Assembly (NCBI RefSeq): GCF_001632805.1
Contig: NZ_CP007220.1
Location: 1,736,001 to 1,800,000 of the forward strand
Source: Mycobacteroides chelonae CCUG 47445
GTDB taxonomy: Bacteria > Actinomycetota > Actinomycetes > Mycobacteriales > Mycobacteriaceae
Direction: 5' to 3'
Length of the DNA stretch: 64,000 nucleotides
Each line of letters opens with the position of its first letter. The stretch's first letter is position 1. Under the pieces are notes generated by a model. The model was not told the DNA's origin. It saw only the letters and a list, made by a program, of their open reading frames with translations, and made no database searches. A program made the translations under genes and the position numbers. Below are positions 25,759 through 34,967 of this stretch, piece after piece.

Positions 25759-27612
25759 GTGCCAAGTTTTGCCGACACGACGTTCACGGACCCGGCGCTT
25801 ATCCGTAACTTCTGCATCATCGCCCATATCGACCACGGGAAGTCGACCCTGGCCGACCGGATGCTGCAGTTGACGGGTGTGGTCGATGAGCGGTCCATGC
25901 GTGCCCAGTACCTGGACCGCATGGATATCGAGCGTGAGCGCGGCATCACCATCAAGGCGCAGAATGTGCGGCTGCCGTGGCAGCTCAAGGGCGAGAACGG
26001 GCCCGAGAACTATGTCCTGCACCTCATCGACACCCCCGGGCACGTGGACTTCACCTACGAGGTCTCGCGGGCGCTGGAGGCGTGCGAGGGCGCGGTGCTG
26101 CTGGTGGATGCCGCGCAGGGCATCGAGGCGCAGACGCTGGCCAACCTGTACCTGGCACTGGACAAGGACCTGACCATCATTCCGGTCCTCAACAAGATTG
26201 ACTTGCCCGCGGCCGACCCCGAGCGCTACTCCGAGGAGATTGCGCACATCATCGGCTGCGAGCCCTCCGATGTGCTGCGGGTCTCCGGCAAGACCGGCGA
26301 GGGCGTCGAGGCACTACTGGACGAGGTGGTGCGGCTCATTCCCGCGCCACAAGGTGATCCGGACGCTCCGGCGCGCGCGATGATCTTCGACTCGGTGTAC
26401 GACATCTACCGGGGCGTCGTCACCTACGTGCGTGTCGTCGACGGCAAGATCACCCCGCGCGAGAAGATCGCGATGATGTCGACGGGCGCCACCCATGAGC
26501 TGCTGGAGGTGGGCATCGTCTCACCGGACCCCAAACCCTCTGCGGGCCTTGGGGTGGGCGAGGTGGGCTACCTGATCACCGGCGTGAAGGACGTGCGCCA
26601 ATCCAAGGTCGGTGACACCGTCACCTCCGCCCGCAAGGGTGCGACCGAGCCGCTCACCGGTTATCGCGAGCCGCGGCCGATGGTGTACTCCGGGTTGTAT
26701 CCGGTGGACGGATCCGACTACCCGAATCTTCGTGAGGCGCTGGACAAGCTGCAGCTCAACGACGCGGCGCTCACCTATGAGCCGGAGACTTCGGTGGCGC
26801 TGGGCTTCGGATTCCGTTGCGGCTTCCTGGGATTGCTGCACATGGAGATCACCCGTGAGCGACTCGAACGCGAGTTCAACCTCGACCTGATCTCGACCGC
26901 GCCCAACGTGGTGTACCGCGTGGTCAAGGAGGACGGCACCGAAATGATGGTGACCAACCCGTCCATCTGGCCCGAGGGCAAGATCCGTTCGGTATTCGAG
27001 CCGGTAGTCAAGACGACTGTCATCGCACCGAGCGAGTTCATCGGTTCGATCATGGAGCTGTGCCAGTCACGGCGCGGTGAACTCGGCGGCATGGATTACC
27101 TCTCGCCGGAGCGTGTTGAGCTGCGGTACACAATGCCGTTGGGCGAGATCATCTTCGACTTCTTCGACTCGCTGAAATCGCGCACTCGCGGCTACGCCAG
27201 TCTGGACTACGAAGAGGCCGGCGAGCAGGAAGCCGACCTGGTCAAGGTCGACATCCTGCTGCAGGGTGAGGCGGTCGACGCGTTCAGTGCCATCGTGCAC
27301 AAGGACGGTGCCTCCGCGTATGGCAACAAGATGACCGTCAAGCTCAAGGAGCTGATCCCGCGTCAGCAGTTCGAGGTGCCGGTGCAGGCCGCTGTTGGCT
27401 CGAGAATCATTGCGCGCGAAAATATTCGGGCCATCCGTAAGGACGTGCTCTCCAAGTGCTACGGCGGTGACATCACCCGTAAGCGCAAGCTGCTGGAGAA
27501 GCAGAAGGAGGGCAAGAAGCGCATGAAGACCATCGGACGGGTCGAGGTGCCGCAGGAGGCCTTCGTGGCGGCGTTGTCCACCGAGTCCGCCGCGGACAAG
27601 CCGAAGAAGTAG
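25759..27612 (+). CDS. lepA: Elongation factor 4 (LepA), ribosomal back-translocase GTPase
   Basis: 617 aa, start GTG 25759. Contains the G1 motif AHIDHGKST (22-30), G2 [12 protein letters not shown]3 DTPGHVDF and G4 NKID. The LepA-specific C-terminal domain follows ([57 protein letters not shown] region). It acts on stalled or mistranslocated ribosomes and in 30S assembly. Divergent from the PemK-like gene, convergent with the DUF899 gene. Confidence 0.97.
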   Translation: MPSFADTTFTDPALIRNFCIIAHIDHGKSTLADRMLQLTGVVDERSMRAQYLDRMDIERERGITIKAQNVRLPWQLKGENGPENYVLHLIDTPGHVDFTYEVSRALEACEGAVLLVDAAQGIEAQTLANLYLALDKDLTIIPVLNKIDLPAADPERYSEEIAHIIGCEPSDVLRVSGKTGEGVEALLDEVVRLIPAPQGDPDAPARAMIFDSVYDIYRGVVTYVRVVDGKITPREKIAMMSTGATHELLEVGIVSPDPKPSAGLGVGEVGYLITGVKDVRQSKVGDTVTSARKGATEPLTGYREPRPMVYSGLYPVDGSDYPNLREALDKLQLNDAALTYEPETSVALGFGFRCGFLGLLHMEITRERLEREFNLDLISTAPNVVYRVVKEDGTEMMVTNPSIWPEGKIRSVFEPVVKTTVIAPSEFIGSIMELCQSRRGELGGMDYLSPERVELRYTMPLGEIIFDFFDSLKSRTRGYASLDYEEAGEQEADLVKVDILLQGEAVDAFSAIVHKDGASAYGNKMTVKLKELIPRQQFEVPVQAAVGSRIIARENIRAIRKDVLSKCYGGDITRKRKLLEKQKEGKKRMKTIGRVEVPQEAFVAALSTESAADKPKK

Positions 27613-27631
27613 TCCTAGCGGAGGTTCGGGC

Positions 27632-28396
27632 TCAGTGCTCGCACTCCTGACTCGGCATCCCGACGACGGCCCCGCCCTGCGGCCAGCCCGTGGGCGATTC
27701 CTCCCACGGCTCCTGACGCCCATACGGTGTCAGGTCCAGGAACGGATACCCGACCGCGGAATGATCCAGCCCGCGGGCGAAGGCCGAATAGGTATGAAAA
27801 ACCTCGTTTCCACGGCGGAGGAAGACGCTGGCGCCGGGCCAATCCCCGCGCAGGTCTTCCTCGCTGAACCCGTCGGCGTGTAGCTCCTCGAGCGACTTGT
27901 AGTTGTACTCGATCGGCGTACGTGACGGGTCGAGCGTGACGTGGAAGTCGTAGCTGAAATCGCCGTCATTGGTCGAGTACCACGGGAAGGTCCACCCGTG
28001 TTCGTCGCGGTATCGGGCGATGCTTGCGTAGGGCGCGCGGGACACGCAGGCGAAGGTGACGCCCTTGTCGGTCAACAAGGCGCGATCTCGTTCGGTGAAC
28101 GTCATATCGGCCGCACCGGTGCAGCTGGGGCAGCCGCGATCGACGTCGTCAAGCCACATGAAATGGTGGATGTACAGGGTGTGCCTGCCTTCGAACATGT
28201 CCACGAGCCGCACCGGCCCGTCGGGGCCTTCGAAGAGGTAATCCTTTTCGATCTTCACCATGGGTAGGCGTCGGCGTTCGGCGTTGACGGCATCGCGCAG
28301 ATGGGTGGCCTCGCGCTCGCGGGTCAGCAGGTGCTTGCGGGCCGTCAGCCATTCCTCGCGGGTGACGGCGGTGGGATAGGCGGATGAGGTTGTCAT
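27632..28396 (-). CDS. DUF899 thioredoxin-like protein
   Basis: 254 aa. Begins with the DUF899 helical lead (VTREEWLTARKHLLTREREATHLRDAVNAERRRLPMVKIEKDYLFEGPDG). The thioredoxin-fold part has HHFMWLDDVDRGCPSCTGAADM, with a CPSC pair at the expected active-site region, and GDFSYDFHVTLD. The reaction is not known. It is divergent from the nitronate monooxygenase gene with a 55-base gap. Confidence 0.85.
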   Translation of the reverse strand: MTTSSAYPTAVTREEWLTARKHLLTREREATHLRDAVNAERRRLPMVKIEKDYLFEGPDGPVRLVDMFEGRHTLYIHHFMWLDDVDRGCPSCTGAADMTFTERDRALLTDKGVTFACVSRAPYASIARYRDEHGWTFPWYSTNDGDFSYDFHVTLDPSRTPIEYNYKSLEELHADGFSEEDLRGDWPGASVFLRRGNEVFHTYSAFARGLDHSAVGYPFLDLTPYGRQEPWEESPTGWPQGGAVVGMPSQECEH

Positions 28397-28451
28397 ACCG
28401 ATACCGACCCACCCCGGCCGGAAAACTCATCGCGTCGATACGCTGAGCGAC

Positions 28452-29462
28452 ATGAGTACCGTGCTTGCCGGGCTTCGTCTTCCAGTTGTCGGCGCCCCGA
28501 TGGCCGGCGGTATCACCGTTCCGGCGTTGGCGCGCGGCGTGAGTGGGGCCGGCGGTTTTGGTCTGTTGCCGGCGGGGTACCGCAGCGTCGAGCAGCTGGA
28601 CCAGGACCGTGAGGCGATGGGCGGTCTTCCCTTCGGTTTCAACATCTTCGTTCCCACGCCAGATCTGGGGGCCGACCTGGGTGAGTACCTGGACAAGCTG
28701 AAGATCTGGGCCGACAAACTCGAGGTGGCTCCGGGTGATCCGGTCTGGCATGACGACGCGTATGCCGACAAGATCGAGTACCTGGTGGCCAAACCTGTCC
28801 CCGTGGTGTCGTTCACGTTTGGCGTGCCGTCCGCGCAGGACGCGCACCGGCTACACGAGGCTGGATCCGAGGTGTGGATCACCGTCACCAGTGCCGTCGA
28901 GGCCACGATCGCGGAGGGCATCGGAGCCGACGCGCTGGTTGTCCAGGGCCCCGAGGCCGGCGGTCATCGCAGCAGTTTCGATGCCGGTGCCCCCGAAGAG
29001 CCGCTGGCCGATCTGATCGCGAACGTGCGGGCGGTCACCGCGTTACCGCTGGTGGCAGCGGGCGGAATTATGGACGGCGCCGACATCGCCCGGGTACTCG
29101 CCGCGGGAGCCTCGGCCGCCCAGTTGGGCACCGCGCTGGTGGTCACCGACGAGTCGGGTGCCAAACAGGTCTACAAAGACGCCCTGCTGCGACCGGCCGA
29201 AACGGTGGTGACGCGGGTCTTCTCGGGCCGCCCGGCGCGAAGCATCTCGAATGCATTCCAGCGGGATATGGAATCGGTTGCCCCGGTGAGCTTCCCGGCG
29301 CTGAACTCGGCGACCAAGGAGCTGCGGGCAAGCGGAGATCCGGACGTGATGTCGCTGTGGGCCGGCACCGAACATCATCGGGCCCGGGCCCTGCCGGTGG
29401 CGGAACTGATGTCGGTGTTGGCCGGCGAACTGGACGCGGCGCGGGGTCAGGCGACAGCATGA
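28452..29462 (+). CDS. Nitronate monooxygenase (2-nitropropane dioxygenase family)
   Basis: 336 aa FMN-dependent TIM barrel. Family marks are VVGAPMAGGI at the start, LVVQGPEAGGHRSS with the active-site His, PLVAAGGIMDGADIARVLAAGASAAQLGTAL for FMN phosphate binding, and TRVFSGRPARSISNAF. It oxidises alkyl nitronates or related toxic propionate 3-nitronate; the exact substrate is unproven. Its last codons overlap the small membrane gene at 29459. Confidence 0.88.
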   Translation: MSTVLAGLRLPVVGAPMAGGITVPALARGVSGAGGFGLLPAGYRSVEQLDQDREAMGGLPFGFNIFVPTPDLGADLGEYLDKLKIWADKLEVAPGDPVWHDDAYADKIEYLVAKPVPVVSFTFGVPSAQDAHRLHEAGSEVWITVTSAVEATIAEGIGADALVVQGPEAGGHRSSFDAGAPEEPLADLIANVRAVTALPLVAAGGIMDGADIARVLAAGASAAQLGTALVVTDESGAKQVYKDALLRPAETVVTRVFSGRPARSISNAFQRDMESVAPVSFPALNSATKELRASGDPDVMSLWAGTEHHRARALPVAELMSVLAGELDAARGQATA

Positions 29463-29641
29463 AACCGACCACCCTGATCTGGACCGCACTTGTCGCCGCA
29501 TGCCTGCTTGTCGGCATCGACCTGGTGATCTACCTGGCAGGTCCGCGTAGCGGAGGGTCCACCGGTGTCCTTGTGTCCCTTTTGGTGTTCAACCTGCTGC
29601 TCTTCGGTGGCCTCGGCATCTACCTGCTTCGCAGACGCTAA
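29459..29641 (+). CDS. 60-residue two-span membrane protein
   Basis: Starts ATG 29459 overlapping the nitronate monooxygenase stop (ATGA). It has two hydrophobic segments (TLIWTALVAACLLVGIDLVI and VLVSLLVFNLLLFGGLGIYLL) separated by a short glycine-rich loop and ends LRRR. Unknown function, tightly coupled to the upstream enzyme. Confidence 0.65.
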   Translation: MKPTTLIWTALVAACLLVGIDLVIYLAGPRSGGSTGVLVSLLVFNLLLFGGLGIYLLRRR

Positions 29642-29681
29642 TGAGCCGGGCGGGTAGCCAGATCGCACCTACGATGGTCGG

Positions 29682-31652
29682 ATGGTGTCGTCTCTTGATC
29701 CCGAGCTGTCGCTAGAAGGACTGCTTTCCAGTCAGTCTCCTGTTCAGCGGCGCGGCCCGTTTCCGCCCATTGCCGACTACGCATTTCTCTCGGATTGGGA
29801 GAACACCTGCCTGATCGCCGCCAACGGATCGGTGGAGTGGATGTGCGTTCCGCGGCCGGATTCGCCGAGCATCTTCGGGGCGATCCTTGATCGTGGGGCG
29901 GGGCATTTCCGGATCGCGCCGTACGGGCACAATGTGCCGGCCGCGCGCCGCTACCTGCCGGGCAGCCTGATGGTGGAAACCACGTGGCAGACCAAGACCG
30001 GATGGCTGACTGTCCGCGACGCGTTGGTGCTGGGGCCCTGGCACGACGTCGATTCCCGGTCGAAAACGCATAAGCGCACCCCGACAGATTGGGATGCCGA
30101 GCACATCCTGCTGCGCACCGTGCGCTGTGTCAGCGGGACGGTCGAAGTGCTCATGAACTGCGAGCCCGCGTTCGACTATCACCGTGAGGGTGCCACCTGG
30201 GAGTACTCCGGCGACGGCTACGGTGAGGCGACCTGCCGGGCCACCAAGAACCCCGACGCCAATCCGACGCTGAAGCTGACCACGAATCTTCGGTTGGGGC
30301 TGGAGGGCCGGGAAGCGCGTGCCCGCACCCGGCTCACCGAGGGCGACAACGTGTTCGTTGCGTTGAGCTGGTCCAAACACCCTGTGCCGCAGACATATGC
30401 TGAGGCCGCCGATAAGATGTGGAAGACCGCCGAGGCCTGGCGGCAATGGATCAACATCGGCGAATTTCCCGACCATCCGTGGCGCTCGTACCTGCAGAGC
30501 AGTGCGCTGGTCCTCAAGGGCCTGGCGTACTCGCCGACGGGCGCGCTGCTGGCGGCCTCGACCACGTCGCTACCGGAAACTCCTGGGGGAGTGCGTAACT
30601 GGGATTACCGCTACTCGTGGGTGAGGGACTCCACCTTCGCGCTGTGGGGCCTCTACACGCTGGGTCTGGACCGTGAGGCGGACGACTTCTTCTCATTCAT
30701 CGCCGATGCTTCGGGCGCGAACAATGGCGAGAAACATCCGTTGCAGGTCATGTACGGCGTGGGTGGCGAACGCACTCTGACCGAGGGGGAGCTGCCCCAT
30801 CTGTCCGGGTACGACGGGGCGCGGCCGGTGCGAATCGGTAACGGTGCCTTCGATCAGATCCAGCACGACATCTGGGGCACCATGCTCGATTCGGTGTATG
30901 TGCACGCCAGGTCGCGGGAACAGATTCCCGCGACGCTGTGGCCGATCCTGAAGAACCAGGCCGAAGAGGCGGCACGGCATTGGCGTGAGCCCGACCGTGG
31001 CATTTGGGAAGTACGCGGGGAACCGCAGCATTTCACCTCGTCCAAGATCATGTGTTGGGTCGCGATGGACCGCGGCGCGAAACTTGCCGAGATGCATGGT
31101 GAGAAGAGTTATGCCCAGCAGTGGCGTGCTGTCGCCGATGAGATCAAGGACGACATCCTGGAGAATGGCGTCGATGAACGCGGGGTGTTGGTACAGCGTT
31201 ACGGTTCAACGGCTTTGGATGCTTCGCTGCTGCTCGCGGTGCTGAACCGTTTCCTGCCGTCCGACGATCCGCGGATTCGGGCGACGGTCTTGGCGATCGC
31301 CGATGAGCTGACTCACGACGGCCTGGTGCTGCGTTACCGGGTGGAGGAGACCGACGACGGACTTTCGGGTGAGGAGGGCACCTTCACCATCTGTTCGTTC
31401 TGGCTGGTGTCGGCGTTGGTGGAGATCGGTGAGGTTCGCCGGGCTCGCCACCTGTGCGAGCGATTGCTCTCCTTCGCCAGCCCGCTGCAGCTCTACGCCG
31501 AGGAGATCGACCCGCGCACCGGTCGGCATCTGGGCAACTTCCCGCAGGCCTTCACCCATCTGGCGTTGATCAATGCGGTCGTGCACGTCATCCGGGCCGA
31601 GGAGGAAGCGGATGTGAGCGGCACCTTCCAGCCCGCGAACGCGCCCACGTGA
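29682..31652 (+). CDS. Alpha,alpha-trehalase, glycoside hydrolase family 15
   Basis: 656 aa. An N-terminal GH15 beta-sandwich (PPIADYAFLSDWENTCLIAANGSVEWMCVPRPDSPSIF) precedes an (alpha/alpha)6 barrel with the catalytic-site patterns GGVRNWDYRYSWVRDS and a later EEGTFTICSFWLVSAL. GH15 enzymes in this mycobacterial position (Rv2402) hydrolyse trehalose to glucose. The stop overlaps the next lipoprotein start (GTGA). Confidence 0.9.
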   Translation: MVSSLDPELSLEGLLSSQSPVQRRGPFPPIADYAFLSDWENTCLIAANGSVEWMCVPRPDSPSIFGAILDRGAGHFRIAPYGHNVPAARRYLPGSLMVETTWQTKTGWLTVRDALVLGPWHDVDSRSKTHKRTPTDWDAEHILLRTVRCVSGTVEVLMNCEPAFDYHREGATWEYSGDGYGEATCRATKNPDANPTLKLTTNLRLGLEGREARARTRLTEGDNVFVALSWSKHPVPQTYAEAADKMWKTAEAWRQWINIGEFPDHPWRSYLQSSALVLKGLAYSPTGALLAASTTSLPETPGGVRNWDYRYSWVRDSTFALWGLYTLGLDREADDFFSFIADASGANNGEKHPLQVMYGVGGERTLTEGELPHLSGYDGARPVRIGNGAFDQIQHDIWGTMLDSVYVHARSREQIPATLWPILKNQAEEAARHWREPDRGIWEVRGEPQHFTSSKIMCWVAMDRGAKLAEMHGEKSYAQQWRAVADEIKDDILENGVDERGVLVQRYGSTALDASLLLAVLNRFLPSDDPRIRATVLAIADELTHDGLVLRYRVEETDDGLSGEEGTFTICSFWLVSALVEIGEVRRARHLCERLLSFASPLQLYAEEIDPRTGRHLGNFPQAFTHLALINAVVHVIRAEEEADVSGTFQPANAPT

Positions 31653-32413
31653 GCGTCCGGGGCGGCGTCGCGGTCGCTGTGGCGATGTGTGTGGTCGCGT
31701 CCGGATGCGGACGTGCCGCCGATGGGGCGGCACCGACACCCACCACAACCGAGTCTTCCTCGGGGACAACGTCATCGCTGACTCTGGCGAGCCCCGCCCC
31801 GGCCTTCGGGTATACGCCGGTGTTGGAGCCGGTCAAGGGGGCCGAGGGGATGGTGACCTACAACGTGCAACTGCCACAGCTCTCCGGCGGAGTGCCCGCT
31901 GTCCGCGATCGATTTAACGACGGCATGCGCAGCGCGCTGCGCGATGTGATCGATGCGCTGTCCGGTCCCGCGAAGAGCCAGCAGGTTTCGATCAGCGAGG
32001 GCGATATCGGTCCTGAGCGGGAGAGCACTCGTGTCGCGATGATCGGACCGCACGTGGTGGCGGGCATCCAGGTGTATTTCTGGTACGCCGGTGGCGCGCA
32101 TCCGAATCAGTCGGTCTCGACGTTCGTCGTCAACAGCGATACCGCGCAACCGATTACCTATGACGATCTGTTCTCCAACCAATATGCCGCCCTGGAACGG
32201 CTGAGGCAGGTGCTACCTGAGCTGGACCCGACCGCGCGGGTGCGCCAGGAGACCGTCAATGGGCGACTCGAACAGTGGATACCCGTGCCGACCGGGTTGC
32301 GGTTCTACGTTCCGGTGTCACATGCTGCCGGTGATTTCGTTCCGATTACCGTGCCGTGGGAAAAGATTCGTGATCAGGTGGCATCCGAAATCATTCCGGT
32401 GTTGAGCCAGTAA
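31649..32413 (+). CDS. LppR-like lipoprotein, copy 1
   Basis: 254 aa from GTG 31649. Lipobox VASGC, then a Thr/Ser/Pro-rich linker. The domain that follows (YNVQLPQLSGGVPAVRDRFNDGMRSALRDV...) contains IGPHVVAGIQVYFWYAGGAHPNQSVSTFVVNSDTAQPITYDDLF, the pattern of RsiV/DUF3298-type domains that bind extracellular ligands. It lies where M. tuberculosis has lppR (Rv2403c). Function unknown. Confidence 0.78.
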   Translation: MSVRGGVAVAVAMCVVASGCGRAADGAAPTPTTTESSSGTTSSLTLASPAPAFGYTPVLEPVKGAEGMVTYNVQLPQLSGGVPAVRDRFNDGMRSALRDVIDALSGPAKSQQVSISEGDIGPERESTRVAMIGPHVVAGIQVYFWYAGGAHPNQSVSTFVVNSDTAQPITYDDLFSNQYAALERLRQVLPELDPTARVRQETVNGRLEQWIPVPTGLRFYVPVSHAAGDFVPITVPWEKIRDQVASEIIPVLSQ

Positions 32414-32427
32414 CAAGGGGGTCGGCT

Positions 32428-33216
32428 GTGCGATGTGGTGTTGCGTTGATGCTGGTGTTCACCTGTGGCGTGATCGCCGGTTGCCTCAAACCACCCGACC
32501 AACCCACGCAGATGCCCGAAGCTCCGCCGTCCACCACCACGACCCCATCCAAACCGGTTGTGTCCGTTACCCCTGCGCAAGCACCGCCGACGGCGAAGCC
32601 GGCCTTCGGTTTTGGTCCTACGCTGCAGCAGGAGAGCGGAAAGCAAGGCAAGGTCGACTACAACGTCAAATTGCCTCAGGTCACTGGCGATAAGGCCGGT
32701 GCCAGGGACCGATTCAACGACGGCATGCGCGTGGCGCTGAAAGACGTCGTGCGGACCCTGGACGATCCGAAGGGGACGAAGCCCGCGACAGTAGGTGACG
32801 GTCAGCTGCAGGCAGGAGAATCGAGTCGGGTCGTGTTCATCGGTCCGCATGTGTTGTCGGGAGTCGCCGTTTTCCTCTCGAACAGCGGCGGCCCGTACCC
32901 CAGCAACAGGGTCGCGACCATCACGATCAACACCGATACGGCGCAGCCGATCATGTTCGGCGATGTGTTCGCGGACCAGGGTGCGGCACGGGAGCAGTTA
33001 CGGAAGTTGGCTCAGGAGCTTGGGCCACCCGATCGGATCAGGGCAGCCGGGGACATGAAGTCTGAACAGTTTCTGCACTGGCTTCCGGTGCCCACCGGTT
33101 TGACCTTCTATGTCTCCGTTCCCCACGTCGCCGGAGATTTTGTGCCGGTTACGGTGCCGTGGGCGAAGATTCGTGATCGGGTCGCCCCCGGAATGCAGGC
33201 GATACTCAGCCAGTAG
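32428..33216 (+). CDS. LppR-like lipoprotein, copy 2
   Basis: 262 aa, GTG 32428 behind AAGGGGG. Tandem paralog of the preceding gene: lipobox VIAGC, a Pro/Thr linker, then VDYNVKLPQVTGDKAGARDRFNDGMRVALKDVV, IGPHVLSGVAVFLSN, INTDTAQPIMFGDVFADQ and the shared ending VPWAKIRDRV...ILSQ. The signature GGAHP of copy 1 is GGPYP here, so a potential ligand His is lost. Its end overlaps the convergent flavoprotein gene by 11 bases. Confidence 0.78.
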   Translation: MRCGVALMLVFTCGVIAGCLKPPDQPTQMPEAPPSTTTTPSKPVVSVTPAQAPPTAKPAFGFGPTLQQESGKQGKVDYNVKLPQVTGDKAGARDRFNDGMRVALKDVVRTLDDPKGTKPATVGDGQLQAGESSRVVFIGPHVLSGVAVFLSNSGGPYPSNRVATITINTDTAQPIMFGDVFADQGAAREQLRKLAQELGPPDRIRAAGDMKSEQFLHWLPVPTGLTFYVSVPHVAGDFVPVTVPWAKIRDRVAPGMQAILSQ

Positions 33217-34459
33217 GGGGACGCCGCGCGAAATCTGGGGCGTGTTCGGGCAGTGGCCCGATCGCCACCCCGTAGGCAGGAACTGCCTGTAGCCATGGGT
33301 ATTTGGTGGCAATGGACAACACCGATGCCACTTTGGTGCTGGGGGTGACAGTGGTGTTCGACCCCACCGCCGAGAACACCCTCCGGTGGACGGCCCGCTG
33401 CACCCGCTGGATCAGTGCGGTGGGGGCCCACCGCCGCAGCTGTACCTTGCGCAGGTCGGCGATGGTGAGAGACCCGGTGCGCAGCGGCTCGGCAAGGATA
33501 CGGGAGGCCGCCACCGCGTCGGCGATCGCAAGGTTGATGCCGACCCCGCCGACAGGAGACATGGCGTGGGCGGCGTCGCCGATGAACAGTAGGCCTTCGC
33601 GATACCACTTACGAAGCCTATTGAGCTGCACATCAAGCAGTTTCACATCATCCCAGGTGGTGATGGCATCGGTGCGGCCAGCTAGCCAGGGCACCATTTC
33701 GGCGATCCGATCGCGCAACACCTGCACGTCGCCGCTGCGCATCTGCGAGTCGGTGCCCTTTCCGATCAGGTACCCGCACTGGAAATATTCGCCGCGATCG
33801 AGCATCACCATGAATCGGTTGGTGCCCACCCGGGCGCGTGGTCCCTGAGGATCGTCGGGATGCTTGGGAAGGCGGAACCACCAGACATCGATGGGCACAC
33901 CGAACTGCCGCGGCCGCATGCCCGCGGCGGCGCGAAGTACCGACCCGCGACCGTCGCAGGCCACTGTCAGGTCCGCCTTGAGCTGTCCGGTTTCTCCTGT
34001 GGCGGTGCGGTATTCGACACCGGTGATGCGGTCGCCGGCGCGCAGGAGCCCGGTCACCTCGGTGCTGCGGAGCAAGGTGAAGGTGGGTTCGGCTGCCGCG
34101 GCACTGGCCAGCATCTCCAGGAAGTCCCATTGGGGTGCCATCGCGATGTGTTTGTGTGGCCCCGGAAGTCGATTGAGATCGCCCACGCGGTATGTCTGCT
34201 CCCCGAGGTCGACGGTGACCTGTTCGACCAAGTTGTGGGGCATGGCCGCGAATTTCGGGCCGAGCCCCAGTTCATCCAGCAGATTCAGTGTGCTGGCGTG
34301 CACAGTGTCGCCGCGGAAGTCGCGCAGGAAATCGGGATGCTTCTCCAGCACCGTGACGTCGACTCCGCCGCGTACGAGCAGCAGCGCCAGCATCATTCCG
34401 GCCGGTCCGCCGCCGGCGATAGCGCATGTGGTGCTTTGCGAGCTTTCAGGTTTGGTCAC
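33206..34459 (-). CDS. FAD-dependent aromatic-type monooxygenase
   Basis: 417 aa, PHBH-like fold. The GxGxxG motif is GGGPAG in CAIAGGGPAGMMLALLLVRGGVDVTVLEKH. The DG motif is TVACDGRGSVLR, and the second FAD motif is LLFIGDAAHAMSPVGGVGINLAIADAVA. It probably hydroxylates or oxidises an aromatic or cyclic substrate, not identifiable here. It is head-to-tail with the membrane operon beginning at 38083 and starts just after that operon's last gene (34446). Confidence 0.85.
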   Translation of the reverse strand: MTKPESSQSTTCAIAGGGPAGMMLALLLVRGGVDVTVLEKHPDFLRDFRGDTVHASTLNLLDELGLGPKFAAMPHNLVEQVTVDLGEQTYRVGDLNRLPGPHKHIAMAPQWDFLEMLASAAAAEPTFTLLRSTEVTGLLRAGDRITGVEYRTATGETGQLKADLTVACDGRGSVLRAAAGMRPRQFGVPIDVWWFRLPKHPDDPQGPRARVGTNRFMVMLDRGEYFQCGYLIGKGTDSQMRSGDVQVLRDRIAEMVPWLAGRTDAITTWDDVKLLDVQLNRLRKWYREGLLFIGDAAHAMSPVGGVGINLAIADAVAASRILAEPLRTGSLTIADLRKVQLRRWAPTALIQRVQRAVHRRVFSAVGSNTTVTPSTKVASVLSIATKYPWLQAVPAYGVAIGPLPEHAPDFARRPPTG

Positions 34460-34967
34460 GAGTTCTCCTCCACGCCACGATCAATACTCCCGCCAAGGCG
34501 AATACCGGTATCAACGAGACGATCCAACTCAGGGCCAGCGGTGGTCCCGGTTGGGGCAGCACCTCCAGATCAAGAATGCCCTGCCCGGGGCCCTGCGGTC
34601 CGGTGATATCGAAGATGAACTGGTGATGCCCCTCTTCCTGTAGTGCCCGGACATCCAGCCCCCAGACCTCGCGCTTGCGCGGATGACGGGCCAGCCGTTC
34701 GGCATGCCCTTGCTTCCCGTCGGGCGACACAATGGTGAGGGTGCCTGACTTGCCGACGATCCCGCCGGCGGGGATGAACGTGAAGTCCAGTGATTGCATG
34801 GCGCGTAGCGGCCAGGTCGAGAACCCGACGGTCAGGGGATAGGGGCCGACGGTGACCTGTTCGGTGTGCACCACATTCACGGGTGCGTAGGCGTTGGCAG
34901 GGACGCTAAGGCCCAGGGACAGGCCGATGACTGTGATGAGTGACAACAGGATTCGAATGTGTCTCAC
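34446..34967 (-). CDS. Extracytoplasmic CopC/YtkA-like protein with C-terminal anchor
   Basis: 173 aa, GTG 34967 overlapping the stop of the 385-aa membrane gene (GTGA). Signal peptide (RILLSLITVIGLSLGLSVPANA), then a beta-sandwich (VNVVHTEQVTVGPYPLTVGFSTWPLRAMQSLDFTFIP...) and a C-terminal membrane helix (ALSWIVSLIPVFALAGVLIVAW). The layout is like YtkA/CopC-type metal-binding modules, though methionine/histidine ligands are few (HAERLARH, EEGHHQF). Last gene of the second membrane operon. Confidence 0.68.
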   Translation of the reverse strand: MRHIRILLSLITVIGLSLGLSVPANAYAPVNVVHTEQVTVGPYPLTVGFSTWPLRAMQSLDFTFIPAGGIVGKSGTLTIVSPDGKQGHAERLARHPRKREVWGLDVRALQEEGHHQFIFDITGPQGPGQGILDLEVLPQPGPPLALSWIVSLIPVFALAGVLIVAWRRTRDQT

